From contig UCJA01000001.1 in NCBI GenBank assembly GCA_900472675.1, positions 1 to 64,000 on the forward strand: a stretch of 64,000 bases of DNA, in the 5' to 3' direction. This DNA comes from Hyphomicrobiales bacterium. GTDB lineage: Bacteria > Pseudomonadota > Alphaproteobacteria > Rhizobiales > Rhizobiaceae. Made by a program: the position numbers and the translations under genes. Positions 1 to 7,309 of the stretch are shown piece by piece (within the stretch, counting starts at the first letter, position 1; each line of letters begins with the position of its first letter). The notes beneath the pieces are model-generated. The model searched no databases. It was not told the origin of the DNA and was given only the letters and a program-made list of their open reading frames with translations.

Positions 1-736
1 CGATCGCCAGGAATTCCGGTGTCTCGCGGATATCGAGCGGGCGTTCCCGGGGCAGGGTGGACTCGATGATGTCGGTGACCCGGCCCGGTCGCGGCGACAT
101 GACGACGATCCGGGTCGAGAGATAGACGGCCTCCGGAATGGAGTGGGTGACGAAGCAGATGGTCTTTTGCGTCCGGGCCCAGAGCTGCAACAGTTGTTCG
201 TTGAGGTGGTCGCGGACGATCTCGTCCAGTGCCCCGAAGGGTTCGTCCATCAGCAGGAGGTCGGCATCGAAGGCCAGCGCGCGGGCAATCGAGGCGCGCT
301 GCTGCATGCCGCCGGACAGCTGCCATGGGTATTTGTTGCCGAAGCCGGAGAGGTTGACGAGGTCCAGCGTGCGGGCAATGCGTTCTGCCCGCTCTTTCTT
401 GCCGTGGCCCATGATCTCGAGCGGCAGGGCGATATTCTTTTCGATCGTCCGCCAGGGGTAGAGCGCCGGCGCCTGGAAGACATAGCCGTAGGACCGGGTC
501 ATGCGGGCCTGTTCGGGCGTCATGCCGTTGACGGTGATTTCGCCCGAGGTCGCGCGTTCGAGGTCGGCGATGACGCGCAGGAAGGTGGTCTTGCCGCAGC
601 CGGAGGGACCGATGAAGGAGACGAAATCGCCTTTTCTGACCTCCAGGTCGACATCCGACAGCGCATGCACGGGGCCGTCAGCCGTCTCGAAGGTGAGGCC
701 GAGCTTCCTGGCTGAAACGACGGAGTCGGCCGTCAT
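1..736 (-). CDS. ABC transporter ATP-binding protein, NitT/TauT type (3' end off window)
   Basis: ATPase of an importer, cut by the window edge after about 245 codons. Translating the minus strand from the ATG at 734-736 gives an uninterrupted frame. It has Walker A (GPSGCGKTT), a Q-loop (VFQAPALYPW), the ABC signature (LSGGMQQR), Walker B (LLLMDEPFGALDE) and the H-loop (FVTHS). The combination LSGGMQQR plus EAVYLSTRIVVMSPRPGR is typical of the SsuB/TauB/NitT group. Because it sits beside pyrimidine-degradation genes, I infer uptake of a pyrimidine or a related cyclic ureide, with permease and binding protein probably beyond the left edge. The family call is seen in the sequence; the substrate is inference. 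Confidence 0.85.
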   Translation of the reverse strand, partial: MTADSVVSARKLGLTFETADGPVHALSDVDLEVRKGDFVSFIGPSGCGKTTFLRVIADLERATSGEITVNGMTPEQARMTRSYGYVFQAPALYPWRTIEKNIALPLEIMGHGKKERAERIARTLDLVNLSGFGNKYPWQLSGGMQQRASIARALAFDADLLLMDEPFGALDEIVRDHLNEQLLQLWARTQKTICFVTHSIPEAVYLSTRIVVMSPRPGRVTDIIESTLPRERPLDIRETPEFLAI

Positions 737-863
737 GGCCGGGCTCCGGCAAGGCACGGGTGGGGCATTCGAAAAGGCCTGTTTTCTGCTATGATCAGGG
801 GGAAGGGCCATGCCGCGGGGCCATGAGGGCGGGTGCGGTTTGCCCGGAGGGAGGATGTTTTCC

Positions 864-1274
864 ATGGACAGTGCATCAAAACCCACCTGCCGTCTGGTAA
901 AGCCCGGCGCCACTTACGACGGCAAGCAGGGGCTCAGCTATTTCGCCGGCATTGCGGCAGAGACCGTCGGGGCTCAAGGCATCTGCATGCATATCCTGAC
1001 CATGCCGCCCGGCGCTCGCGCAAAGGCGCATCTGCATGCGAACCACGAAACGGCGATCTACATGCTCTCCGGCAAGGCCGACACCTGGTACGGCGAGCGG
1101 CTCGAGAACCATGTGGTCGTCAGCGCCGGCGAGCTGTTCTACATCCCGGCGGGCGTGCCGCATCTGCCGGCCAATTCCTTCGACGAGCCGGCGACCGCGA
1201 TCATTGCCCGGACCGATCCCAACGAGCAGGAGAGCGTGGTGCTGCTGCCGGAGCTCGAGGGACTGGTGCGGTAG
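864..1274 (+). CDS. cupin-domain protein
   Basis: Small single-domain cupin of 136 aa. The two metal-binding motifs are recognisable: HLHANHETAIYMLSG (first motif with His and Glu ligands) and FYIPAGVPHLPAN (second motif with the last His). The ATG at 864 is preferred because GGGAGG ends 9 nt before it; the ATG at 855 lies directly on that Shine-Dalgarno sequence. It is divergent from the truncated ABC ATPase and convergent with hydA (28-nt gap). Cupins are often found beside ureide and pyrimidine catabolic genes, but the reaction, if any, cannot be read from the sequence. Confidence 0.75.
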   Translation: MDSASKPTCRLVKPGATYDGKQGLSYFAGIAAETVGAQGICMHILTMPPGARAKAHLHANHETAIYMLSGKADTWYGERLENHVVVSAGELFYIPAGVPHLPANSFDEPATAIIARTDPNEQESVVLLPELEGLVR

Positions 1275-1302
1275 CGGCAGGCTTCGAGACAGGGTCAAGC
1301 GC

Positions 1303-2757
1303 TCACACCCCTGATGCCGGGATGCCGGTGCGCTCCACCTTGCGCGGCGCGGTCAGCTCCTTCCAGGTGGAGAGCGACCTAGAGACCGCCGGGTAGGGCT
1401 CGCGGGCGACGAACTGGCCGTGGCCTTGCTGTGTCTTGACTGCACCATCCTCGATCGCCACGACGCCTTTCGTCAGCGTATAGCGCGGCAGGCCGGAGAC
1501 CTGCTTGCCCTCGAAGACATTGTAATCAATTGCAGACTGCTGGGTCTTGGCCGAGATCGTCTTCGACTTCTTCGGATCGAGAACGACGATATCGGCATCG
1601 GCGCCGACCAGGATGGCACCCTTGCGCGGATAGACGTTGAGGATCTTGGCGATATTGGTGGAGGTGACCGCTACGAACTCGTTCATGGTGATGCGGCCGG
1701 TCTCGACGCCATAGGTCCAGAGCATGGGCAGCCGATCTTCCAGCCCGCCGGTGCCGTTCGGGATCTTGCGGAAATCGCTAAGGCCCGTGCGCTTCTGGTC
1801 CGTGGTGAAGGCGCAGTGATCGGTCGCCACCACCTGCAGCGAGCCGGAGGCGAGGCCGGCCCAGAGGCTATCCTGGTGCTGCTTGTTGCGGAAGGGCGGT
1901 GACATGACGCGGCGGGCGGCATGATCCCAGTCCTTGTTGGCATATTCGGTTTCGTCCAGCGTCAGGTGCTGGATCAGCGGCTCGCCATAGACGCGCATGC
2001 CGTTCTGCCGGGCGCGGCGGATGGCTTCGTGCGCCTGTTCGCAGGAGGTGTGGACGACATAGAGCGGGACGCCGGCCATATCGGCGATGATGATGGCGCG
2101 GTTGGTGGCCTCGCCTTCCACGGAGGCCGGCCGCGAATAGGCATGCGCCTCGGGGCCGTTGTTGCCTTCGTCCATCAGCTTTGCCTGCATGGCGGCGACG
2201 ACATCGCCGTTTTCCGCATGGACCAGCGGCAGAGCGCCCAGTTCCGCGCAGCGCGAGAAGGAGGCGAACATCTCGTCGTCGTTCACCATCAGCGCGCCCT
2301 TATAGGCCATGAAGTGCTTGAAGGTGTTGATGCCCTTTTCCTGGACGACGGTCTTCATGTCGTTGAAGACCTGCTCGCCCCACCAGGTGACGGCCATGTG
2401 GAAAGAGTAGTCGCAATTGGCGCGGGTCGCCTTGTTGTCCCAGCGCTTCAAGGCATCAAGCAGCGACTGGCCAGGATCGGGCAGGCAGAAATCGACGACC
2501 ATGGTGGTGCCGCCGGCGAGTGCTGCACGCGTGCCGCTTTCGAAATCATCGGCGGAATAGGTGCCCATGAAGGGCATTTCCAGATGCACATGCGGATCGA
2601 TGCCGCCCGGCATGACATAGCAGCCGGTCGCGTCCAGCACCGTATCGCCTAAGAGGTTTGGACCGATTTCGATGATCCTGCCGCCGTCGATCGCGATGTC
2701 GGCCTTGTAGGTAAGATCTGCGGTGACGATGGTGCCGTTCTTGATGACTGTGGTCAT
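1303..2757 (-). CDS. hydA: dihydropyrimidinase (D-hydantoinase)
   Basis: 484-aa cyclic amidohydrolase that opens dihydrouracil/dihydrothymine to N-carbamoyl-beta-amino acids, the second step of reductive pyrimidine degradation. Visible dinuclear-zinc residues are DPHVHLEMPF (two His), the carboxylated Lys in FKHFMAYKG, the His in VHAENG, the His in VVHTSCEQA and the Asp in VATDHCAF. Length fits the family. The ATG at 2757 is chosen because AGGGGAAAG lies just upstream; an extension by seven residues is open but has no such site. It lies downstream of the amidohydrolase on the same strand, with two small genes between them. Hydantoinase and dihydropyrimidinase cannot be separated by eye; preA/preT nearby favour the pyrimidine role. 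Confidence 0.93.
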   Translation of the reverse strand: MTTVIKNGTIVTADLTYKADIAIDGGRIIEIGPNLLGDTVLDATGCYVMPGGIDPHVHLEMPFMGTYSADDFESGTRAALAGGTTMVVDFCLPDPGQSLLDALKRWDNKATRANCDYSFHMAVTWWGEQVFNDMKTVVQEKGINTFKHFMAYKGALMVNDDEMFASFSRCAELGALPLVHAENGDVVAAMQAKLMDEGNNGPEAHAYSRPASVEGEATNRAIIIADMAGVPLYVVHTSCEQAHEAIRRARQNGMRVYGEPLIQHLTLDETEYANKDWDHAARRVMSPPFRNKQHQDSLWAGLASGSLQVVATDHCAFTTDQKRTGLSDFRKIPNGTGGLEDRLPMLWTYGVETGRITMNEFVAVTSTNIAKILNVYPRKGAILVGADADIVVLDPKKSKTISAKTQQSAIDYNVFEGKQVSGLPRYTLTKGVVAIEDGAVKTQQGHGQFVAREPYPAVSRSLSTWKELTAPRKVERTGIPASGV

Positions 2758-2825
2758 GGTCTTTCCCCTAATCCTCAAATCTCATGCCTGGAATACTGCC
2801 GTTACCATGTCGTCACGCCTGAACT

Positions 2826-3032
2826 TCACAGCTTGCACCAATCCGTGCCCGGGTCTTCGTCAGAAAGCTGCTCTAGGCCCGCCGCGCAATCAGCTTCTAC
2901 GGCCGATCTCGCCTGTCGCTCCGCTTCCGCCCGATACGCCGTGGTATCCGGTATCCATACTTCGATGGAGCGGTAGCCCCGACGGACTAGGTCAGCGCGC
3001 TCTTCAGGCGACAGTTCTTTTGAACGTCCCAT
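2826..3032 (-). CDS. small DUF3018 / MazE-like antitoxin-type protein (orphan)
   Basis: 68-aa protein with the core RSIEVWIPDTTAYRAEAERQ, which resembles the DUF3018 family. As I recall, members are annotated as MazE-like antitoxins and carry a RPIQIWVPDTR-like core followed by an EE.RRQ segment. AGGAG lies 7 nt before the ATG, so translation is credible. No toxin-like gene (MazF, RelE or similar) is next to it: hydA follows and a coiled-coil small gene precedes. It may be an orphan antitoxin, a remnant of a toxin-antitoxin pair, or a domesticated DNA-binding protein. The family assignment is from memory. Confidence 0.6.
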   Translation of the reverse strand: MGRSKELSPEERADLVRRGYRSIEVWIPDTTAYRAEAERQARSAVEADCAAGLEQLSDEDPGTDWCKL

Positions 3033-3097
3033 CGCAATCTCCTGTGGTTCAGGATTCGTTCGCGCAATCAGGTCCCTCGTCGAAATGACGGGGAAGC

Positions 3098-3301
3098 TCA
3101 GACCTCGACGAGATCGAGCCGTTTTTCGATGCGAAGGACGCGGAGGTCCATTCTGTCAAGCCTTGTCGAGATGCTGGCGTATTGCTGCTCAAGAAAACCA
3201 AGCCGCTCCTTGATCTCAAGGAGGTCATTCGAATGCTTCTCTTGCGTCGCGCGGATTGCGCGCAGCATTTCGATGACAAGATTTTCTGTTGACGGCGACA
3301 T
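3098..3301 (-). CDS. small coiled-coil hypothetical protein
   Basis: 67-aa, strongly charged and helical protein with heptad-like spacing of Leu/Ile through most of its length (LLEIKERLGFLEQQYASIS, then LDRMDLRVLRIEKRLDLVEV). This suggests one continuous coiled coil. GGAGAG precedes the ATG. It lies between the amidohydrolase and the MazE-like gene on the same strand and is probably cotranscribed with them. I recognise no characterised family. A structural or oligomerisation role is all the sequence suggests. Confidence 0.55.
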   Translation of the reverse strand: MSPSTENLVIEMLRAIRATQEKHSNDLLEIKERLGFLEQQYASISTRLDRMDLRVLRIEKRLDLVEV

Positions 3302-3350
3302 GGCTCGCTCTCCGAGGCGGCGCTATTTTTCAAAGGTAATGCGAAGGCGT

Positions 3351-4604
3351 TCACTCCACAATCCCCGCAGTCTCCAGCACCGCGTGGAACAGCACGTCCG
3401 CGCCGGCGGCGGCCCATTCCCTGGAGATTTCCTCCGCCTCGTTGTGGCTGAGCCCGCCGACGCAGGGGCACATGATCATGGTTGCCGGCGCCACCTGGGC
3501 AGCCCAGCAGGCATCGTGTCCGGCCCCGGAAATGACGTCCATGTGGCTGTAGCCCAGCCGTTCGGCTGCTTCGCGCACGCGTCCGACAAGGGTAGGGTCA
3601 AAGGTGATCGGATCGAAATGGCCGACCGGCTCGACGGAACAGCCGACGCCAAGCTTTTCGCAGATCTCGGCGGCCTGCGCCTCGATCTTGGACCGCATGC
3701 GGTCGAGCTTTTCCTGGGTGGGCGTGCGAATGTCGACGGTGAAGACGACCTTGCCGGGCAGCACGTTGCGGGAATTAGGCGAGAAAAACATCTGCCCGAC
3801 GCCGCCGACGGCACCCGGCTGCTCGGCCATCGCCACGTCCTGCACCATTTCGAGGATGCGGCTCATGGCAAGGCCAGCGTTGACCCGCATGGTCATCGGC
3901 GTTGAGCCCGTATGGGCTTCGCGGCCGGTCAGCGTAAATTCCAGCCACCAGAGGCCTTGGCAGTGGGTGACCACGCCGATCTGCTTGGTCTCAGCCTCCA
4001 GGATAGGACCCTGTTCGATGTGATACTCGAAATAGGCGTGCATCTTGCGGGCGCCAACCTCCTCGTCGCCGACCCAGCCGATACGCTGCAGCTCCTCGCC
4101 GAAGGTCTTTCCGTCAGGATCCTTGCGGGAATAGGCGTATTCCATCGAATGCACGCCGGCAAAGACGCCGGAGGCGAGCATGGCGGGCGCAAAACGCGCA
4201 CCTTCCTCGTTGGTCCAGTTGGTGACGACGATCGGGTGTTTCGTGCGGATGCCGAGGTCGTTCATCGAGCGCACGACTTCCAGGCCTGCCAGAACGCCTA
4301 GCACGCCATCGAACTTGCCGCCGGTCGGCTGGGTATCCAGATGGGAGCCGATATAGACGGGGAGGGCATCCGGATCAGTGCCTTCGCGGGTGGCGAACAT
4401 CGTGCCCATCTTGTCGGTGCCGAGCGTCATGCCTTCGGCTTCGCACCAGGTCTTGAAGAGGTTACGGCCCTGCGCATCCGCGTCGGTCAGCGTCTGGCGG
4501 TTGTTGCCGCCGGCAATGCCGGGGCCGACCGTCGCCATCTCCATGAGCATGTCCCAGAGACGGTCGCCATTGATACGCAAGTTCTCGCCTGGCGCTGCCA
4601 CCAT
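3351..4604 (-). CDS. Zn-dependent M20 hydrolase, probable N-carbamoyl-beta-alanine amidohydrolase (beta-ureidopropionase)
   Basis: 417-aa M20-type amidohydrolase expected to release beta-alanine, CO2 and ammonia from the hydA product. Metal and catalytic motifs are YIGSHLDTQPTGGKFDGVLG (His and bridging Asp), TNWTNEEGARF (Glu-Glu), EYHIEQGPILE, the lid-domain REAHTGSTPM and the C-terminal GGLSHNEAE. The family also contains allantoate amidohydrolase and N-carbamoyl-L-amino-acid hydrolase, which share these motifs. hydA, preA/preT and a RutR-like regulator argue for ureidopropionate. The ATG at 4604 follows GAGGA. A RutR-like dyad lies at 4723-4738 upstream. Confidence 0.9.
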   Translation of the reverse strand: MVAAPGENLRINGDRLWDMLMEMATVGPGIAGGNNRQTLTDADAQGRNLFKTWCEAEGMTLGTDKMGTMFATREGTDPDALPVYIGSHLDTQPTGGKFDGVLGVLAGLEVVRSMNDLGIRTKHPIVVTNWTNEEGARFAPAMLASGVFAGVHSMEYAYSRKDPDGKTFGEELQRIGWVGDEEVGARKMHAYFEYHIEQGPILEAETKQIGVVTHCQGLWWLEFTLTGREAHTGSTPMTMRVNAGLAMSRILEMVQDVAMAEQPGAVGGVGQMFFSPNSRNVLPGKVVFTVDIRTPTQEKLDRMRSKIEAQAAEICEKLGVGCSVEPVGHFDPITFDPTLVGRVREAAERLGYSHMDVISGAGHDACWAAQVAPATMIMCPCVGGLSHNEAEEISREWAAAGADVLFHAVLETAGIVE

Positions 4605-4722
4605 TGCTACGTCCTCACCGTTTGCGCCACCTGTTCGGCGGCATGCTGTTCGTTCCCGTGGTCCATCCGCGCCTTTGGCGTCGGAAGATCGGCATTGCCT
4701 TTGTTGAGCTTGTCGCCGATAA

Positions 4723-4738
4723 TTTGACCGATTGGTAA
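4723..4738. promoter_or_regulatory. RutR-like operator between the amidohydrolase and rutR
   Basis: The sequence TTGACCGATTGGTAAA is close to the E. coli RutR palindrome as I recall it (TTGACCA-N2-TGGTCAA), with two mismatches. It lies in the 224-nt divergent gap, about 120 nt before the amidohydrolase ATG and 90 nt before the rutR ATG, so it could control both. Two related sites precede preT. Confidence 0.65.
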
Positions 4739-4828
4739 AAGCTTACAATTTCCGCGGCTTCACTCAAGCCTAAAAACGGAAAAGCAGAAGAATTTCTGAG
4801 ACGTGCCAAGCGAGGGGCGATCGAGCGG

Positions 4829-5467
4829 ATGGCTGTGCCAAGAGCGGCGAAAACACAAAGGCGCACGCGCATCCAGGAGGAGAAGGAGGAGCGCATTTTC
4901 GAGGCGGCGCTCGACGTGTTTTCCGCACAGGGGTTCCGCGGGTCGACGATCGACCAGATCGCCGATGCGGCCGGGATGTCGAAGCCCAACCTTCTCTATT
5001 ATTTCCGCACCAAGGAGGCGATCCATCGGCAGTTGATCGACCGGGTGCTGTCGACGTGGCTGGAGCCGTTGCGGGCCTTCGATGCCGAGGGGCGTCCTGA
5101 AGCGGAAATCCGCTCCTATATCCGCCGCAAGCTGGAGATGGCCCGCGATTTCCCGCGGGAAAGCCGGCTGTTCGCCAATGAGGTGCTGCAGGGCGCGCCG
5201 CATATCGAGGACGAGTTGAGGGGGCCGCTCAAGGAGCTGGTGGACGAGAAGGCGGAGGTGATCCGCGGCTGGGCGCGGGCCGGCAAGATCGCCAAATGCG
5301 ATCCCTATCACCTGATCTTCTCGATCTGGTCGACCACCCAGCATTACGCGGATTTCGACGTGCAGGTGCGGGCGGTGCTCGGGCAGGAACAGGCTGGCGA
5401 GGGCCGGTTCGAAGATGCGGCCCGGTTTCTGGAGCAATTGTTCCTGGATGGCCTGAGGGTGCGCTGA
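4829..5467 (+). CDS. rutR: TetR-family regulator, RutR-like
   Basis: 212-aa repressor-type protein. The N-terminal helix-turn-helix (about residues 20-66) contains ALDVFSAQGFRGSTIDQIAD and GMSKPNLLYYFRTKEAIH. The C-terminal half follows E. coli RutR closely as I recall it (WLEPLRAFDAE, RDFPRESRLFANEVLQGAP, DPYHLIFSIWSTTQHYADF). RutR senses uracil/thymine and controls pyrimidine turnover genes. Here it is divergent from the amidohydrolase and shares a promoter region carrying a matching dyad. It probably regulates the reductive pathway rather than a rut operon, since no rut genes are seen. Confidence 0.88.
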   Translation: MAVPRAAKTQRRTRIQEEKEERIFEAALDVFSAQGFRGSTIDQIADAAGMSKPNLLYYFRTKEAIHRQLIDRVLSTWLEPLRAFDAEGRPEAEIRSYIRRKLEMARDFPRESRLFANEVLQGAPHIEDELRGPLKELVDEKAEVIRGWARAGKIAKCDPYHLIFSIWSTTQHYADFDVQVRAVLGQEQAGEGRFEDAARFLEQLFLDGLRVR

Positions 5468-5479
5468 CGACCAAACGAA

Positions 5480-5504
5480 AACGCCGGCCACAAGGGCCGG
5501 CGTT
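5480..5504 (-). terminator. rho-independent terminator of glnII
   Basis: Perfect 10-bp stem AACGCCGGCC / GGCCGGCGTT with a 5-nt loop. Read on the minus strand, the stem is followed by a T-rich run (GTTTTCGTTT), which suits the end of glnII. The plus-strand side lacks a T-run, so it would serve rutR poorly. Confidence 0.85.
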
Positions 5505-5533
5505 CGGATGTCCTTGGGAGGACGCGTGTTCGA

Positions 5534-6574
5534 TCAGGCGGCGGCCGAGGCGTAGCCTTCGGTCGGGACTTCGGCGATCGTCTTCAGAACCTGGGACGCG
5601 ATCGCATAGGGGTCGCCCTGGGAGTTCGGACGACGATCTTCGAGGTAGCCCTTGTAGCCGTTGTTGGCGAAGGAATGCGGAACGCGGATCGAGGCACCGC
5701 GGTCGGCAACGCCGTAGGAGAACTTGTTCCACGGAGCCGTCTCGTGCTTGCCGGTCAGGCGCAGGTGGTTGTCCGGACCGTAAACGTCGATGTGCTCCTT
5801 CCAGTTCTTTGCGAAGGCAGCCATGAGGGCTTCGAAATAGTCCTTGCCGCCGACTTCCCGCAGGTACTTGGTGGAGAAGTTGCAGTGCATGCCCGAGCCG
5901 TTCCAGTCGGTGTCGCCGAGCGGCTTGCAATGGAATTCGACGTCGATGCCGTATTTTTCGCAGAGACGCAGCAGCAGGTAGCGGGCGATCCAGATCTGGT
6001 CGGCGGCGAGCTTGGAGCCCTTGCCGAAAATCTGGAATTCCCACTGGCCCTTGGCCACTTCGGCATTGATGCCTTCGTGGTTGATGCCGGCTTCGAGGCA
6101 CAGGTCGAGGTGTTCCTCGACGATTTCACGGGCGATCGAGCCGACGTTCTTGTAGCCCACGCCGGTGTAGTATGGGCCCTGCGGAGCGGGGTAGCCCTGT
6201 TCCGGGAAGCCGAGCGGACGGCCGTCCTCGTAGAAGAAGTATTCCTGCTCGAAGCCGAACCAGGCGCCTTCATCATCCAGGATGGTGGCACGGGTGTTGG
6301 AGGCGTGCGGCGTGACGCCATCCGGCATCATGACTTCGCACATCACCAGGGCACCGTTGGTGCGGGCCGGGTCAGGATAGACGGCGACCGGCTTCAGCAC
6401 GCAATCGGAGCTGTGGCCTTCGGCCTGCATGGTCGACGAGCCGTCGAAGCCCCAGAGCGGAAGCTGCTCGAGAGTGGGGAAGGTGTCGAATTCCTTGACC
6501 TGCGTTTTGCCGCGCAGGTTCGCTACCGGCTTGTAGCCGTCGAGCCAGATGTACTCGAGCTTATACTTGGTCAT
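5534..6574 (-). CDS. glnII: glutamine synthetase type II
   Basis: 346-aa eukaryote-like glutamine synthetase (GSII), which makes glutamine from glutamate, ammonia and ATP in the cytosol under nitrogen limitation. Recognisable segments are LPLWGFDGSST near the N-terminus, GFEQEYFF (metal-binding Glu), the central GDTDWNGSGMHCNFSTKYLR, and GVADRGASIRVPHSFANNGYKGYLEDRRP at the active site. The length is that of GSII, not the 470-aa GlnA. A sigma54 promoter lies about 90 nt upstream and a terminator follows the stop. It is divergent from a gstI-like gene, as in Rhizobium leguminosarum. Product ammonia from the flanking pyrimidine pathway would be a natural substrate. Confidence 0.97.
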   Translation of the reverse strand: MTKYKLEYIWLDGYKPVANLRGKTQVKEFDTFPTLEQLPLWGFDGSSTMQAEGHSSDCVLKPVAVYPDPARTNGALVMCEVMMPDGVTPHASNTRATILDDEGAWFGFEQEYFFYEDGRPLGFPEQGYPAPQGPYYTGVGYKNVGSIAREIVEEHLDLCLEAGINHEGINAEVAKGQWEFQIFGKGSKLAADQIWIARYLLLRLCEKYGIDVEFHCKPLGDTDWNGSGMHCNFSTKYLREVGGKDYFEALMAAFAKNWKEHIDVYGPDNHLRLTGKHETAPWNKFSYGVADRGASIRVPHSFANNGYKGYLEDRRPNSQGDPYAIASQVLKTIAEVPTEGYASAAA

Positions 6575-6665
6575 GTTTTATCTCTCATGCCGTGTTCATG
6601 GTTGAGGCATCCTGAGACGACGATGCTTGCATCGAAGCCAGCCGGCCCGGGGATGAAATATGAAA

Positions 6666-6681
6666 AGCACGTGGCGTGCCA
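6666..6681 (-). promoter_or_regulatory. sigma54 (RpoN) promoter of glnII
   Basis: On the minus strand the sequence TGGCACGCCACGTGCT matches the -24/-12 consensus TGGCAC-N5-TTGC, with GG and GC elements at the required spacing. One -12 base differs (GTGC for TTGC). The site lies about 90 nt before the glnII ATG. NtrC-dependent sigma54 control of glnII is established in rhizobia. Confidence 0.88.
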
Positions 6682-6950
6682 GTTTTGGCCTGAGGCCCCC
6701 GTGAAAGCGTAAATTTTTCCTCAACTGCCGGATTCGGGCGGCGGAAAGTCGCTTCGGCGCGTTGTCTGGACGTCCTTCGCTACGCGTTAATCCGCATTCG
6801 TCGCTTCTTATGGAACCGGCACGCCCCGGATCCCGTTCGCTCCTCGCCAGATAAATCGTCACGAACGTCGTTTCCTGAGGCAAGAATGCTCGGAATCCAT
6901 CTGGCGGCGCAGTCAACAATGATATAAAATAGTGCAATACGCATAAAAAA

Positions 6951-6973
6951 TGTGCATCAGTTGGTGGTGCACA
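6951..6973. promoter_or_regulatory. NtrC-like dyad in the gstI leader
   Basis: Inverted repeat with 9-bp arms TGTGCATCA / TGGTGCACA (one mismatch) around GTTGG, lying 23 nt before the gstI ATG. It resembles an NtrC site (TGCACC-N5-GGTGCA) but the spacer is two bases longer. A TATAAAAT -10-like element lies at 6922-6929. The dyad could act on gstI, on glnII, or on both. Assignment is tentative. Confidence 0.4.
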
Positions 6974-6995
6974 CATCATCTCCGAGGAGAGACAG

Positions 6996-7190
6996 ATGGC
7001 ATTGAATGTGCATAGCGAAACCGCCCGGATCTACGAATTTCCGCTGCGTCCGCGCCGACGGCTCGAGGACGGCCGGACCATTCCGGCGTCCGCGCCGGAA
7101 TTTGCTCCAAGCGTGGTAGACCAGTGCTGGTACCACAACGAAGCTATCAGTGACGTGACAATCACGCCTGAGAGGCCGAAGCCCTGCTGA
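6996..7190 (+). CDS. gstI: GstI-like small regulator of GSII (DUF2735)
   Basis: 64-aa protein divergent from glnII. In R. leguminosarum a 63-aa product encoded at the same place, GstI, is reported to inhibit GSII expression. The motif ETARIYEFPLRPR near the N-terminus and SWYH-like QCWYHNEAI near the C-terminus match what I recall of the DUF2735 family. GAGGAGA lies 5-6 nt upstream of the ATG and a strong terminator follows at 7260-7284. Position and motifs support the name; the mechanism here is inferred from the relative. Confidence 0.8.
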   Translation: MALNVHSETARIYEFPLRPRRRLEDGRTIPASAPEFAPSVVDQCWYHNEAISDVTITPERPKPC

Positions 7191-7259
7191 TCCGTGAAAA
7201 TGACAGCGGCTTGAGGCCTACCTGTCCGCGCTAAAGCGCATACGCGATCACGCAAAGTA

Positions 7260-7284
7260 AAGCCCGGGCTTTCGACCCGGGCTT
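7260..7284. terminator. bidirectional terminator between gstI and the chemoreceptor gene
   Basis: Stem AAGCCCGGG / CCCGGGCTT with a 7-nt loop, followed on the plus strand by CTTTTGTTTT. The A-rich left flank gives TTTACTTTG on the minus strand. The hairpin can therefore end both gstI (plus) and the convergent chemoreceptor gene (minus). Confidence 0.85.
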
Positions 7285-7309
7285 CTTTTGTTTTGGCGTA
7301 TTGGTCTGG

